From positions 186,001 through 250,000 of the forward strand of contig JANQKF010000015.1 in assembly GCA_028281285.1 (NCBI GenBank): 64,000 nt of DNA. Direction: 5' to 3'. Source of the stretch: Cyclobacteriaceae bacterium. Its GTDB lineage: Bacteria > Bacteroidota > Bacteroidia > Cytophagales > Cyclobacteriaceae. Positions 25,159 to 34,499 of the stretch are shown here, piece by piece (the first letter of the stretch is position 1; each line of letters opens with the position of its first letter). The notes under the pieces were generated by a model. The model had not been told where the DNA came from, ran no database searches, and was given only the letters and a program-made list of their open reading frames with translations. The position numbers were made by a program, and so were the translations under genes.

Positions 25159-25255
25159 TCAATTCTTCACTAAAGGGTTCCTCATTACTCTAAACGCTGG
25201 TCGATGATTCGCAATTAGCAGTAAGGATGATCTTATAATCCCACCAGCGAAACAT
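25159..25255 (-). pseudogene. decayed 3' end of a second BNR/sortilin-like gene
   Basis: On the minus strand this stretch encodes GDYKIILTANCESSTSV, then, after a one-base shift, FRVMRNPLVKN and a stop. This mirrors the last residues of the intact upstream gene (GDYKVTFTANGESSTSHFKV...DPLIKN). The nucleotide match extends over about 90 bases and fades near 25255. It is what is left of a tandem paralogue after deletion. Confidence 0.65.
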
Positions 25256-25307
25256 TCTTATACAATTAATCACGCACTTTGAAGGGAAGCGATAAACTAG
25301 AATCTCC

Positions 25308-28229
25308 TCAGTTTTTAATCAAAGGATCTTGTCTGACTTTGAAATGGCTGGTTGATGATTCTCCATTGGCCGTAAAGGTGACTTTGTAATCTCCTGGTGG
25401 CGCAGTAATCCTTCCAATCTTTGGTCCGAAAATTGGTTTGCCACCGGCATAAGCATTGAAATTATCAACAAGAAGTTTTCTCACTGCATTGAGCTGTCTG
25501 GAATTACTCGCACTACCCAAATCAGTTTCGGCCTTATCCAAAATTGATCCTAGTTCTCGCTTGTTTACGCGACTTCTCAGCGTAGAAATGGCAGTACTCA
25601 AATTGGATTTGAAATCAGCGACCTCTCTGTCGTTGGGGTTAAAAAACAAACGCCAGTTCACCCGATTAATCCCTTTCTTACCTCTATCTGTCATTTCCAT
25701 GCGATGTTCACCGGATATATCTTCGATCGTTACTTTGACCGAAGCATCCTCTTTCAAGTAATAGTGCAGTAGTGCTCCCGGCTGAGGATTTCGCCCACGG
25801 AACATAAAGGCCGGCTGTTTCCTACCTGTATTTACTGAAATCCAGGTAGTGGCAGTTTTTGGCTTGAAGGCATGAATATTTTTGTCTTCAACTTCTCCGA
25901 CCTGACGCAGCGCGGAAATGTCATCCATAATCCATAGGCTTCTTCCGTGGGTTCCTGCCACTAAATCACCCTCTCGGGGATGTATAACCAAGTCGTGTAT
26001 GGCAACAGTCGCCATATTATTCTTTATGCTCTCCCACGAATTACCTCCATCCACTGAGAAGTGTACCCCATACTCAGTGCCTACAAACAAAAGGTTCGGG
26101 TTGACCCTGTCTTCTTTGATCACATATACCGAATACTTGTCAGGCAGGCCAGCTGAAATATTGGTCCAGGTTTTTCCAAAATCAGTAGTTTTAAACACGT
26201 ATGGCTTATTATCATCATACCGATGATTATCGAAAGTGACGTAAGCTGTTCCTTCTTCAAAATGTGAAGCCTCTACCCTACTCACCCAGATTTGATCTGG
26301 TACTCCCTTAAAGTTGGGTTTCACATTGGTCCATGAAACTCCACCATTCTGCGTCACCTGTACCAATCCATCATCAGTCCCTACCCAAACTATATTGTCG
26401 TTGACCGGAGATTCATCGATAGTGATGATATTGAAATGATTCTCACCACCTGTATTACTATTGGTGAGCCCCCCACTTTTCGATGGATTTCTCCATTTAG
26501 GGTCATTTGTGGTTAAATCGGGGCTGATAATTCTCCAGTTGTCTCCCTTGTCTACTGACTTGAATAAGTAATTCCCTCCAAAATACACGGTGCTAGGGTT
26601 ATTTGGTGAAATGATAAAGGGAGAACTCCAATTGAACCTGAATTGAGGAGGAAGCAAAGGTCGATCCGGGCGTTCTCTGAAAAACCAGTGTTCACCTGGA
26701 TCAATTGTGTACACGCTCTTTGTTTCAGGAAAATCCGGATCTACATATTCATCAAAATTGACAATGGTTTCTGGTGTAGGTGTGATAAACTTGTATTGTC
26801 TGGTTTCCACATTCTGACGGGCCACAAAGCCCACATGATTCACGGTATAGACCGTTCTCCAATCTGTGGGATCAATTTGTGCATGGAAGCCATCGCCTTC
26901 AGCAATCCAGGTGCTATGCATGTTTAGAATACCTCGGTATTCCCGACTATTGCTTGGTGTCATCCATAGTCCATTGTCTTGTAACCCTCCAACAACCCAA
27001 TAAGGATCACGCATATCTACACCAATGGCATAATATTGTCCAATCGCCATGTTATTAAAGGAAAGCCAGGTTCTACCTCGATCAACAGACAGTTTGGCAC
27101 CTTGGTCTGTGGCTAGATAAATGATTTTGCTGTCTTGAGGAGAAATCCACATGTCATGATCGTCTCCCCCATCGGCATTCCATCGTCTTCCCTGAAACGT
27201 CTTACCACCATCCGTGGAATTCCGAGCATCTCGAGAAACCAAATAGACATAGTTGGGATCCAACGGGTCAATTTCGATTTGCCCATGATAAAAGGGGCGC
27301 GTGTTATGCTTCAAAAGAAACTGCCATGACTCGCCTCCATCGTCTGAGCGATAGGCACCAGTACCTGGCTCATCTTCAGGCAGGTTTTCATCAGCTTCAT
27401 AGGCCATCACCATAATATCAGGGTTTGCCCGATGAATTGAGATATCGATCATTCCACTGGCTCCTCTCGCTAAGCCCTTAGTGATCTTTCTCCAAGATTT
27501 ACCACCATCAGTTGACTTAAATAGTCCGCCTTGTTCTCCTCCACTTGTGAACGTATAGGGCTTTCTCAGTCTGTGGTAAAAGCCTGCAAAGAGCACGTTT
27601 GGATTCTCTGGATGCATGATTATTTCGGTACAACCTGTCTTCCCGTCATTGGGCAAGCCATTGGTGAGTTTTTTCCATGTTTCCCCACCATTTTCGGTCA
27701 TGAAAAGCCCTCTTTCTCCGGAATAGCCCCATAAATGACCGACAGCCGCTACATATACTATGTCAGGGTTTGTAGGATGTGTCGCGATTTCTGCGATCTG
27801 ATGTGTGGTTTCAAGTCCCATGTTCCTGAATGACTTTCCACCATCAGTCGACTTGTAAATACCATCTCCCCATGCACTACTGTTTCTATTGGCCGACTCA
27901 CCCGTTCCGACCCAAATGATATCCGGATTAGGCTGAAACATGGCAATTGAGCCAATGGAGCCAGCTCCATAGTCATCGAAAATGGCCTCCCATGTCATAC
28001 CGGCATTAGTAGATTTAAAGACACCACCAGAGGCTGAAGCCACTAAGACATGCCTGTAATCATTATCTAATGCCTTGATAGAAGCAATTCGCCCCATCAT
28101 ATTGGCTGGTCCGATGTTTCTCCAGATATAGTCCTGAGCCAGATCAGCGGTGGTTCGTTGTGCCTGGCTTAAAAAAGTCAGTAGAATCAGATGTACAATT
28201 ATCGCGTTAATCTTCCGCATCACAGTCAT
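25308..28229 (-). CDS. secreted BNR-repeat / sortilin (VPS10)-like beta-propeller protein
   Basis: 973 aa. Signal peptide (INAIIVHLILLTFLSQAQ); a second ATG three codons in (28220) gives a neater start. Many BNR/Asp-box motifs of the form SxDGGxTW: STNAGMTW, STDGGKSF, TENGGETW, STDGGKSW, SVDRGRTW, SVDGGNSW, spread over residues 40-760, which suggests two propellers; WIMDDISALRQ closes the fold and the last 200 residues form helical and Ig-like parts. In Bacteroidota these proteins are called glycosyl hydrolases, but catalytic activity is unproven. A fragment of a paralogue lies downstream. Confidence 0.9.
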   Translation of the reverse strand: MTVMRKINAIIVHLILLTFLSQAQRTTADLAQDYIWRNIGPANMMGRIASIKALDNDYRHVLVASASGGVFKSTNAGMTWEAIFDDYGAGSIGSIAMFQPNPDIIWVGTGESANRNSSAWGDGIYKSTDGGKSFRNMGLETTHQIAEIATHPTNPDIVYVAAVGHLWGYSGERGLFMTENGGETWKKLTNGLPNDGKTGCTEIIMHPENPNVLFAGFYHRLRKPYTFTSGGEQGGLFKSTDGGKSWRKITKGLARGASGMIDISIHRANPDIMVMAYEADENLPEDEPGTGAYRSDDGGESWQFLLKHNTRPFYHGQIEIDPLDPNYVYLVSRDARNSTDGGKTFQGRRWNADGGDDHDMWISPQDSKIIYLATDQGAKLSVDRGRTWLSFNNMAIGQYYAIGVDMRDPYWVVGGLQDNGLWMTPSNSREYRGILNMHSTWIAEGDGFHAQIDPTDWRTVYTVNHVGFVARQNVETRQYKFITPTPETIVNFDEYVDPDFPETKSVYTIDPGEHWFFRERPDRPLLPPQFRFNWSSPFIISPNNPSTVYFGGNYLFKSVDKGDNWRIISPDLTTNDPKWRNPSKSGGLTNSNTGGENHFNIITIDESPVNDNIVWVGTDDGLVQVTQNGGVSWTNVKPNFKGVPDQIWVSRVEASHFEEGTAYVTFDNHRYDDNKPYVFKTTDFGKTWTNISAGLPDKYSVYVIKEDRVNPNLLFVGTEYGVHFSVDGGNSWESIKNNMATVAIHDLVIHPREGDLVAGTHGRSLWIMDDISALRQVGEVEDKNIHAFKPKTATTWISVNTGRKQPAFMFRGRNPQPGALLHYYLKEDASVKVTIEDISGEHRMEMTDRGKKGINRVNWRLFFNPNDREVADFKSNLSTAISTLRSRVNKRELGSILDKAETDLGSASNSRQLNAVRKLLVDNFNAYAGGKPIFGPKIGRITAPPGDYKVTFTANGESSTSHFKVRQDPLIKN

Positions 28230-28319
28230 TATTTAGACTGGAATATGAAAAGATTAATCTAAAATTCAACTGCAAATTATATAAGTCGCAGGAAACAAAA
28301 TTTTCAAGACTCAATTAGA

Positions 28320-28898
28320 TTATCGTCCCTCTTCATGAGGATCATCAAAAGTCGGCTTTGTCTGAGCTGCTGATAGGAGAGCGTTCTCAAATTCAGCTGA
28401 ATTATATACACGATCAGCTTCCAATTCATTATTGACCGGACCAAACGGTATAAAAATGTCATTCGTTCTATCTTCATGTTGAAGCCATAATGACATTATA
28501 TAAAGTGATGGGATTTTGATCATTGCGACTTCAAATTCAAGATCCGCAACTGACTCAAGATTTTCCGCCATGGCCAGAACGCTACGAGTTCCCTCGACAA
28601 AAGGACCTTGATTAACTCCACCAAATTCATGGTTTTCATCATTTTCATCGCAATATCCCTCTAATACCTCATTAGCTTGATTCTCACCAAAGATTCTCCA
28701 GCCAATTTGTCTGGCCGCCCTTGTACCCGAGCCATCCAAGATGTCAGACTCATCGATTGTGAATACTTTGTGAGGAGCAAGATTTGAATCATAAGACTCC
28801 GGTTCGGTCAAAGCCACTTTCCTGTTATCCGTTAGAAACTCATTTTGACGTAACATATCGGCAAAACCGGATGACAAATTTGAATATTTGAGTGCCAT
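28320..28898 (-). CDS. unknown protein paired with cysteine protease
   Basis: 192 aa from ATG 28898, which lies 10 bp after the protease stop; the longer frame would overlap the protease and is less likely. Acidic, soluble, without signal peptide or membrane span (MALKYSNLSSGFADML at the start, DENDENHEFGG in the middle, DPHEEGR at the end). No family recognised. The tight pairing suggests an inhibitor, chaperone or partner of the protease, as is common for toxin/immunity or effector/chaperone pairs. That is inference from order only. Confidence 0.65.
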   Translation of the reverse strand: MALKYSNLSSGFADMLRQNEFLTDNRKVALTEPESYDSNLAPHKVFTIDESDILDGSGTRAARQIGWRIFGENQANEVLEGYCDENDENHEFGGVNQGPFVEGTRSVLAMAENLESVADLEFEVAMIKIPSLYIMSLWLQHEDRTNDIFIPFGPVNNELEADRVYNSAEFENALLSAAQTKPTFDDPHEEGR

Positions 28899-28908
28899 GT
28901 TTGAAGAC

Positions 28909-29397
28909 TTAAGGTTTTGTATAATAGGTATAATTCCAATAACCATTGCCCTGATAGTTATTCATAAAAGTATTATATGACAATCCGTTCGAATTGCCAT
29001 ACCAAGGATCACGCACGTCAACAGTATTTCCACCCGTATTATAGCCTGATAATACGACAAAATGTCCTCCTCTAGGGCGCCACTGAATTCGGCAACCTAG
29101 AGGTGTATTATTGTCAACTTCGGTCTGAACGGTACTGAGTGGCTGAGATCCTGAGGCGGCTGATTGAAAGTGTCCAACCGTGGTCAACGCATCATTTAAA
29201 TACCATGGTTTATTACAACTGGATGAACCTGGGTTTTTACAGCAAGTTGACAATCTAAGGGTCTGGTTGGCAACTTTGCACTGAGTCCAACTGCTTGATG
29301 AGTTATAAAAAAGGGCCATACTGGTGGAAACAGCTGCCCAACACCAGTTGTTCTCTGTCTGGTGCTGCATTGTGAAATTCAGACTCTTTGAAGGCAT
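28909..29397 (-). CDS. papain-like cysteine protease, AvrRpt2/C70-like
   Basis: 162 aa. QHQTENNWCWAAVSTSMALF gives the oxyanion Gln (13) and catalytic Cys19; GGHFVVLSGYN holds His112; VDVRDPWYG the third member (D130 or its neighbour). Q-x5-CW-A and GHxxVL match the AvrRpt2 (C70) and C39-like papain fold. Notably no signal peptide, and several extra Cys (57-58, 61, 102). AvrRpt2 itself is a type III effector of Pseudomonas; free-standing versions occur in toxin systems. Cytoplasmic or exported by an injection machine; cellular target unknown. Confidence 0.82.
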   Translation of the reverse strand: MPSKSLNFTMQHQTENNWCWAAVSTSMALFYNSSSSWTQCKVANQTLRLSTCCKNPGSSSCNKPWYLNDALTTVGHFQSAASGSQPLSTVQTEVDNNTPLGCRIQWRPRGGHFVVLSGYNTGGNTVDVRDPWYGNSNGLSYNTFMNNYQGNGYWNYTYYTKP

Positions 29398-29511
29398 ATA
29401 TTTTGTTTTGAATCAAATTATTTAATAATATCTTATTATACAATTTTTTTACAAAATATTTATAAAATAAACACAACTCACATACCAACCTATTGCAACT
29501 CAATAATTTCT

Positions 29512-29519
29512 TACTTTTG
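29512..29519 (+). promoter_or_regulatory. -7 box of the prfC promoter
   Basis: TACTTTTG fits TAnnTTTG; a TTG lies 16 bp upstream (ATTG at 29492-29495) as a weak -33 box. Start codon 20 bp downstream. Confidence 0.5.
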
Positions 29520-29539
29520 CTGCTCAATTTAAACGAATC

Positions 29540-31120
29540 ATGAGTCTGACCGAGGAGATCGCAAAGAGGAGAACATTTGGAATTATCAGCCACCCTGATG
29601 CCGGGAAAACCACGTTGACTGAAAAATTACTCCTTTTTGGTGGGGCTATTCAGAAAGCCGGTGCGGTAAAATCCAATAAGATTGATATGCATGCACGATC
29701 AGACTGGATGGAAATTGAAAAGCAAAGGGGTATATCTGTTGCCACTTCAGTAATGGCCTTCGAGTATGAAGGTTCAAAAATCAATTTACTAGATACCCCT
29801 GGTCACCAGGACTTTGCTGAAGACACCTACCGAACGCTAACGGCTGTGGATTCGGTGGTGATGGTGGTCGATTGTGTCAAAGGGGTTGAGATCCAGACAG
29901 AAAAACTTATGGAGGTGTGCCGGATGAGAAATACCCCGGTGATCTCATTTATTAACAAGCTTGACCGTGAAGGACAAGACCCGTATGATTTACTGGATGA
30001 AATAGAATCGAAGCTCGATATCAAAGTACACCCTTTGAGTTGGCCGATCGGAATGGGTAAGACCTTCCAGGGCGTATACTCGTTATATGACCAGAGTCTA
30101 AGATTGTTCACCGCGAGTCAGCAACAGCTTCATGAGGAAGCCACCAAAATTGAAGACATCAATAGCCCGGAACTCGACCAGCTAATAGGTGAAAATGAAG
30201 CAGCTCAGTTGCGCGAAGATGTCGAGTTTCTGGATGGAGTTTATGGTCCATTGAACCCGGATGACTACCTGAGAGGAGAAATCGCCCCGGTATTTTTTGG
30301 ATCTGCGATAAACAATTTTGGCGTTAAAGAACTGCTCGATACATTCTTGCGCATCTCTCCGGAACCGAGAGGAAGAGTTCTGGATGAAAGAGAAGTAGCA
30401 CCAAGTGAAAACAAGTTCTCCGGATTCGTTTTCAAGATTCACGCAAATATGGATCCGAAGCATCGCAACCGACTAGCCTTCCTTCGTGTATGTTCAGGTA
30501 AATTCGAAAGAGGCTCCAATTACTTCCATACTCGTCAGGATAAAAAATTTAGAATTTCACAGGCCACGGCATTTATGGCCCAGGATAAAGAAACGATCGA
30601 TGAGGCTTACCCTGGCGACATCATTGGTCTCTATGACACAGGAAACTTCAAAATTGGCGATACGCTGACTGAAGGCGAAAAAGGCATCTATAGGGGTATA
30701 CCAAGCTTTTCTCCTGAAATTTTTAGGGAAGTCATCAATAAAGACGCTATGAAAACCAAGCAATTGGAAAAGGGCCTGAGTCAGTTGATGGATGAAGGAG
30801 TAGCGCAGCTCTTTAATTATGAACTTGGATCGAGAAAAGCTGTCGGTACCGTGGGACAACTTCAGTTTGAAGTGATTCAATACCGCTTAAAAAATGAATA
30901 TGGTGCCTCTGCCGATTTTGTACCCATGCAATTGTATAAAGCCTGTTGGATTTCTGCAGATGATCCAAAAAAGCTGGATGAATTCATTGCATCCAAACAG
31001 CGGCATATTGCCAAAGACAAAGATGGAAAGTTGGTTTTCATGGCTGAGTCAAAGGCATGGCTACAGATGGTGCAAGAGAACTTTCCTGAAATCAATTATC
31101 ACTTTACCAGCGAATTCTAA
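29540..31120 (+). CDS. prfC: peptide chain release factor 3 (RF3)
   Basis: 526 aa, usual length. GTPase: G1 [13 protein letters not shown] (residues 17-29), switch [17 protein letters not shown]4 NKLDRE. The [18 protein letters not shown] and [15 protein letters not shown] segments separate RF3 from EF-G and TypA. RF3 releases RF1/RF2 from the ribosome after hydrolysis of the peptide chain. The downstream pseudouridine synthase gene starts on its stop codon (TAATG), so the two are co-translated. Confidence 0.97.
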   Translation: MSLTEEIAKRRTFGIISHPDAGKTTLTEKLLLFGGAIQKAGAVKSNKIDMHARSDWMEIEKQRGISVATSVMAFEYEGSKINLLDTPGHQDFAEDTYRTLTAVDSVVMVVDCVKGVEIQTEKLMEVCRMRNTPVISFINKLDREGQDPYDLLDEIESKLDIKVHPLSWPIGMGKTFQGVYSLYDQSLRLFTASQQQLHEEATKIEDINSPELDQLIGENEAAQLREDVEFLDGVYGPLNPDDYLRGEIAPVFFGSAINNFGVKELLDTFLRISPEPRGRVLDEREVAPSENKFSGFVFKIHANMDPKHRNRLAFLRVCSGKFERGSNYFHTRQDKKFRISQATAFMAQDKETIDEAYPGDIIGLYDTGNFKIGDTLTEGEKGIYRGIPSFSPEIFREVINKDAMKTKQLEKGLSQLMDEGVAQLFNYELGSRKAVGTVGQLQFEVIQYRLKNEYGASADFVPMQLYKACWISADDPKKLDEFIASKQRHIAKDKDGKLVFMAESKAWLQMVQENFPEINYHFTSEF

Positions 31121-31842
31121 TGAGTATCGTTCAGCCAATATATGAAGATAATCATCTGCTTATCGTTAATAAGCCAGCTGGAATTCTTGTGCAAGGCGAT
31201 CAAACAGGTGACAAACCATTAGTTGATTATTGCAAAGACTATATCAAAGAGAAATACAATAAACCAGGGGCAGTTTTTCTGGGGGTGGTCCACCGACTGG
31301 ATCGTCCGGTAAGTGGAGCGGTTATATTTGCACGAACTTCCAAAGCTCTGGAGCGCATGAACAAGCTCTTTAAAAACAGGAAGGTTCAAAAGACCTATTG
31401 GGCCGTTGTAAAGAGGAGGCCAAAAACCAAAGAAGACAAGCTTGTACACTGGTTGAAAAAGGATGAAAGACGAAATGTCACCGCTGCATTTGAGAAAGAG
31501 GTAGACGGAGCACAAAGAGCTGAATTGAACTACAGAAGCCTTGGTAAACTCAATGATCATTGGTTGGTAGAAGTAAAGCCAATCACAGGCCGACCTCACC
31601 AGATTAGGGTGCAATTGGCCTCAATGGGGTGTCCTATTCGTGGCGATCTTCGATACGGTTTCTCAAAACCAAATACTGATAAAAGTATCAACCTACATGC
31701 CCGTGGCCTCTATTTTGAACATCCGGTAAAAAAAGAGCCTGTCATTATTAGAGCTGGACTTCCAAATGATCAATTTTGGGAGCAGTTTCTGACTTTGGAG
31801 AATATCAAAGTCAAGGACAAGCACTTGAACAAACTCTATTAA
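31120..31842 (+). CDS. RluA family RNA pseudouridine synthase
   Basis: 240 aa. The RluA signature HRLDRPVSGAVIFARTSKAL holds the catalytic Asp; LLIVNKPAGILVQ begins the fold and PITGRPHQIRVQLASMG is the second conserved block. There is no S4 domain, so it belongs to the RluA/RluC-like catalytic-only group (related to TruC); the rRNA or tRNA site cannot be told. Its start overlaps the prfC stop by one base; a translation-linked operon. Confidence 0.95.
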   Translation: MSIVQPIYEDNHLLIVNKPAGILVQGDQTGDKPLVDYCKDYIKEKYNKPGAVFLGVVHRLDRPVSGAVIFARTSKALERMNKLFKNRKVQKTYWAVVKRRPKTKEDKLVHWLKKDERRNVTAAFEKEVDGAQRAELNYRSLGKLNDHWLVEVKPITGRPHQIRVQLASMGCPIRGDLRYGFSKPNTDKSINLHARGLYFEHPVKKEPVIIRAGLPNDQFWEQFLTLENIKVKDKHLNKLY

Positions 31843-31948
31843 ATTCGGTTGGTTTTCTAGTGATAGGATAACTCGATGAGTTACGTTTTCATTGAACAGA
31901 CTCTTTCGTTTCTTCCTTTGTCAGAATATTCAGAGTGACAATTAAAAA

Positions 31949-32638
31949 ATGAAGAAAGTATTCAGAATTCTGGGAATTGCTTTGCTGGCTCTCCTACTCT
32001 TCTTCTTTGGGTTTTACCTTGTCGAAAACGAGAAACTCCCACAAGGACAGGAAGGAGCTGAGGCCGATCGAATTGCGGAAGCTATGATGGCCTCATTAAA
32101 CAAAACTGCCTGGGATACAACACGAGTAGTGTCGTGGAATTTTAAGGGAATTCATGAATACATATGGGAGCGAGACAAAGACCTGGTAACAGCCACTTGG
32201 GGAGATTATGAAGTCCAATTCAGCACGCGAAGGAAATTTGGGAGTGTGATGAAGAATGGCGAAAAATTGTCCGTAGAAGAATCTGAACCTGTTCTCCAAA
32301 AGGCCTACGACTATTTCAACAACGACAGTTTCTGGCTGTATGCACCCTTCAAGGCATTTGATCCCGGAACTGAACGAAGGATAGTGACCTGTAAGGATGG
32401 ACAAAAAGGACTTATGGTGACTTATACTTCAGGTGGTACTGCTCCTGGTGATTCCTATGTCTGGATTCTAGATGAGAATAATCGGCCGACTTCAGTGAAA
32501 ATGTGGGTTTCGATTTTACCGATCGGTGGAATGGAATTTACCTGGGAAAACTACAAGACATTGCCTTCAGGTGCTTTGATTGCCCAAGACCATCACTTAT
32601 ATGGTGCTGTCAATGTTGACATCAAAAAACTTCAATAA
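31949..32638 (+). CDS. unknown membrane-anchored exported protein
   Basis: 229 aa. One N-terminal transmembrane or signal segment (VFRILGIALLALLLFFFGFYL) with no clear cleavage or lipobox, then a soluble domain: TRVVSWNFKGIHEYIWERD, then VQFSTRRKFGSV, TVSGGTAPGDSYVW-like turns and WVSILPIGGMEFTWENYKTL. The layout resembles Bacteroidota periplasmic proteins with a lipocalin- or LolA-like beta fold, but no family is certain. Single gene; next gene 120 bp away. Confidence 0.75.
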   Translation: MKKVFRILGIALLALLLFFFGFYLVENEKLPQGQEGAEADRIAEAMMASLNKTAWDTTRVVSWNFKGIHEYIWERDKDLVTATWGDYEVQFSTRRKFGSVMKNGEKLSVEESEPVLQKAYDYFNNDSFWLYAPFKAFDPGTERRIVTCKDGQKGLMVTYTSGGTAPGDSYVWILDENNRPTSVKMWVSILPIGGMEFTWENYKTLPSGALIAQDHHLYGAVNVDIKKLQ

Positions 32639-32758
32639 GGTTCAACTACTGTATTTCAGAACGGATATTTACCATTCGCATAAATCTCTGAATAAAGGTA
32701 TTTCACTCCGCAACTGTAGTTAATACAAGCCGTCTTAGGTGTATAGGTCAATCAAAAC

Positions 32759-33718
32759 TTGAAAAAACTCAACCCACATAGCGGAGTTGGTCTGTGCTTA
32801 GTCCTTTTGCTGTCATTACTTCTGGGCTGCACCGACCATCCATTCGAGAGTTTCGAAGAAAGTCAGAAGGGGGTATTTGCAAAGCAGCTCGAGTTAACGG
32901 GAAGCTTCAACCCGGCAGACAAATTTGGCTCAAAAATCAATGTTCGAGTAGAATTCCATGATGACGACCATGGCCGCACAGTTGACTCCTATGACTGGAC
33001 TGTTACGTTTATTTCAAACGGAGGAAATGATGGAAGAAATGTCGAAAAGACCTTGGTCCGACAAATACCTTCTTCGTTGTTCCACGAGAATGAAAGCGGA
33101 TTGCAAGAGGTTTCCTTTTCATTCGAACTATGGGAAATCCTTTACATCCTGAACATGGAAAAGAGCGACTTCAGGGAAGGTGATATTTTTCGCTTCGAAG
33201 CTTCCATAAAAACCAAAGATGGTCTGGTTCTGGACCGTTCCAATCTGGACCCTAACTTTGTTTCCCAACCTTCATTTAATGCATTATTCTTCTTTGATGT
33301 GTCAATAGATTGCTCACTGTCAGAGAACTCTTTTATTGGCCGTTATAAAGTGACCATACTACAGAAAGAAGGGGGGTTCGGAAGTCCATGGGGAGGTACA
33401 GGTAACGTGGTCAGCTTGAGATATGTGAGCCCTACAGAACGATCTTTTGTGACTCCCATTGAAGAACATGGGTTAATCGGAGCAAATCCTATCATCAATC
33501 AAATCCTCAAATTCAATTGCAGCGAGATTATAGTGCCCAACACTTCGTATGGCTTTGGATGTGACGACTCTGAAATCGTTATCGGACAGCAGGGAACTCC
33601 AGCCGGAAGTTTTGATATCAACGATGACTCCTCATTTACTGCGCAGTTTACTCAAGACATTTTTGATTCCTGTACGGAACGTGTGACCAACGTTCGTTAT
33701 TTGTTCGAGAAATATTGA
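32759..33718 (+). CDS. unknown lipoprotein
   Basis: 319 aa, starting at TTG (32759) since no ATG precedes the signal sequence. Lipobox: LLLSLLLGC (Cys about 24), with TDHPF next, so probably surface- or periplasm-facing on the outer membrane. The body is beta-rich, with VRVEFHDDDHGRTVDSYDW, a central linker and three later Cys residues (around 177, 248, 260, 295) that could form disulfides. The style is that of SusE/F-like or accessory lipoproteins of Bacteroidota, but no SusC/D pair is near. Function unknown. Confidence 0.75.
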   Translation: MKKLNPHSGVGLCLVLLLSLLLGCTDHPFESFEESQKGVFAKQLELTGSFNPADKFGSKINVRVEFHDDDHGRTVDSYDWTVTFISNGGNDGRNVEKTLVRQIPSSLFHENESGLQEVSFSFELWEILYILNMEKSDFREGDIFRFEASIKTKDGLVLDRSNLDPNFVSQPSFNALFFFDVSIDCSLSENSFIGRYKVTILQKEGGFGSPWGGTGNVVSLRYVSPTERSFVTPIEEHGLIGANPIINQILKFNCSEIIVPNTSYGFGCDDSEIVIGQQGTPAGSFDINDDSSFTAQFTQDIFDSCTERVTNVRYLFEKY

Positions 33719-33740
33719 TTGAATCTTTTCAAGTCGAGGT

Positions 33741-34499
33741 TTAATTCCCTGTTTGGCCAAGCCATTTTTTAAATTCTGTAATACGGCTTCTGCTTACCGA
33801 CAACAACTCTGAATTCAGGCCTTTCAGTTTAACAAAGTATTTACCGTGGTCATTCTGTACTGAATCAATAGCTGCTATGGCCACTATGGTTTGTCGATTT
33901 ATTCTGAAGAAGAGCGCTGGATCCAAGGTCCTTTCAAGTTCATCAAGGTATTCATCCACTACATATTGTTTTCCCGATAAAGTCTTTATAAAATTGACCT
34001 TTGCCTGGGTGTATAGACAGGCTATTTGATCAGGAGAGACATGATAAAAATTACGACCTGCCTTGACTAGAAATCGATCTTTATATCTCTTGAATTCATG
34101 AATCGACTGGGCCAATTTTGCGTAATCGATTAGTTCGGTTCTTCCCGAGATCATCCTAAACTTTTTTATAGCAATTTCCAACTCCTCTTTCTGGTAGGGT
34201 TTGAGTAAATAGTCTATACTGTTTAGCTTAAATGCCTCCAACGCATAATGGTCAAAGGCAGTACAGAAAATTACGGGAATAAGGCAGTCGACCTCTTTGA
34301 AAATATCAAAACTAAGTCCGTCCTTTAGCTGGATATCAAGAAAAATGAGGTCTGGCAGATTCTGAGTAGAAAGCCATGACACGGTATCTTGAACGCTTGT
34401 CAAATGAGCCAGGACCCGAATATCCGGGTCGATGTCTGCTAATAATTTTCGAAGCCCTCTTGCCGCAGTAATTTCATCTTCAACCAGTAAAACGTTCAT
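33741..34499 (-). CDS. LytTR response regulator
   Basis: 252 aa. Receiver domain with NVLLVEDEITAARGLRKLL (Asp pair), phospho-acceptor in LPDLIFLDIQLKDG, switch FCTAFDHYA and K in YLLKPYQKEEL; LytTR DNA-binding domain from about residue 145 (FLVKAGRNFYHVSPDQIACL, RINRQTIVAIAAI, SRSRITEFKKWL). Partner of the LytS-type kinase that overlaps it by 4 bp. Such pairs often control cell-surface or export genes; no target is visible in the window. Confidence 0.95.
   Translation of the reverse strand: MNVLLVEDEITAARGLRKLLADIDPDIRVLAHLTSVQDTVSWLSTQNLPDLIFLDIQLKDGLSFDIFKEVDCLIPVIFCTAFDHYALEAFKLNSIDYLLKPYQKEELEIAIKKFRMISGRTELIDYAKLAQSIHEFKRYKDRFLVKAGRNFYHVSPDQIACLYTQAKVNFIKTLSGKQYVVDEYLDELERTLDPALFFRINRQTIVAIAAIDSVQNDHGKYFVKLKGLNSELLSVSRSRITEFKKWLGQTGN

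Noticed and set aside
29303-29593. 96-aa minus-strand frame running from prfC into the protease gene
   Set aside because: Overlaps two convincing genes in other frames and the prfC promoter.
31869-31885. Terminator after the rluA-family gene
   Set aside because: AACTC-GAT-GAGTT is only a 5-bp stem with a weak T-run; too poor to list.
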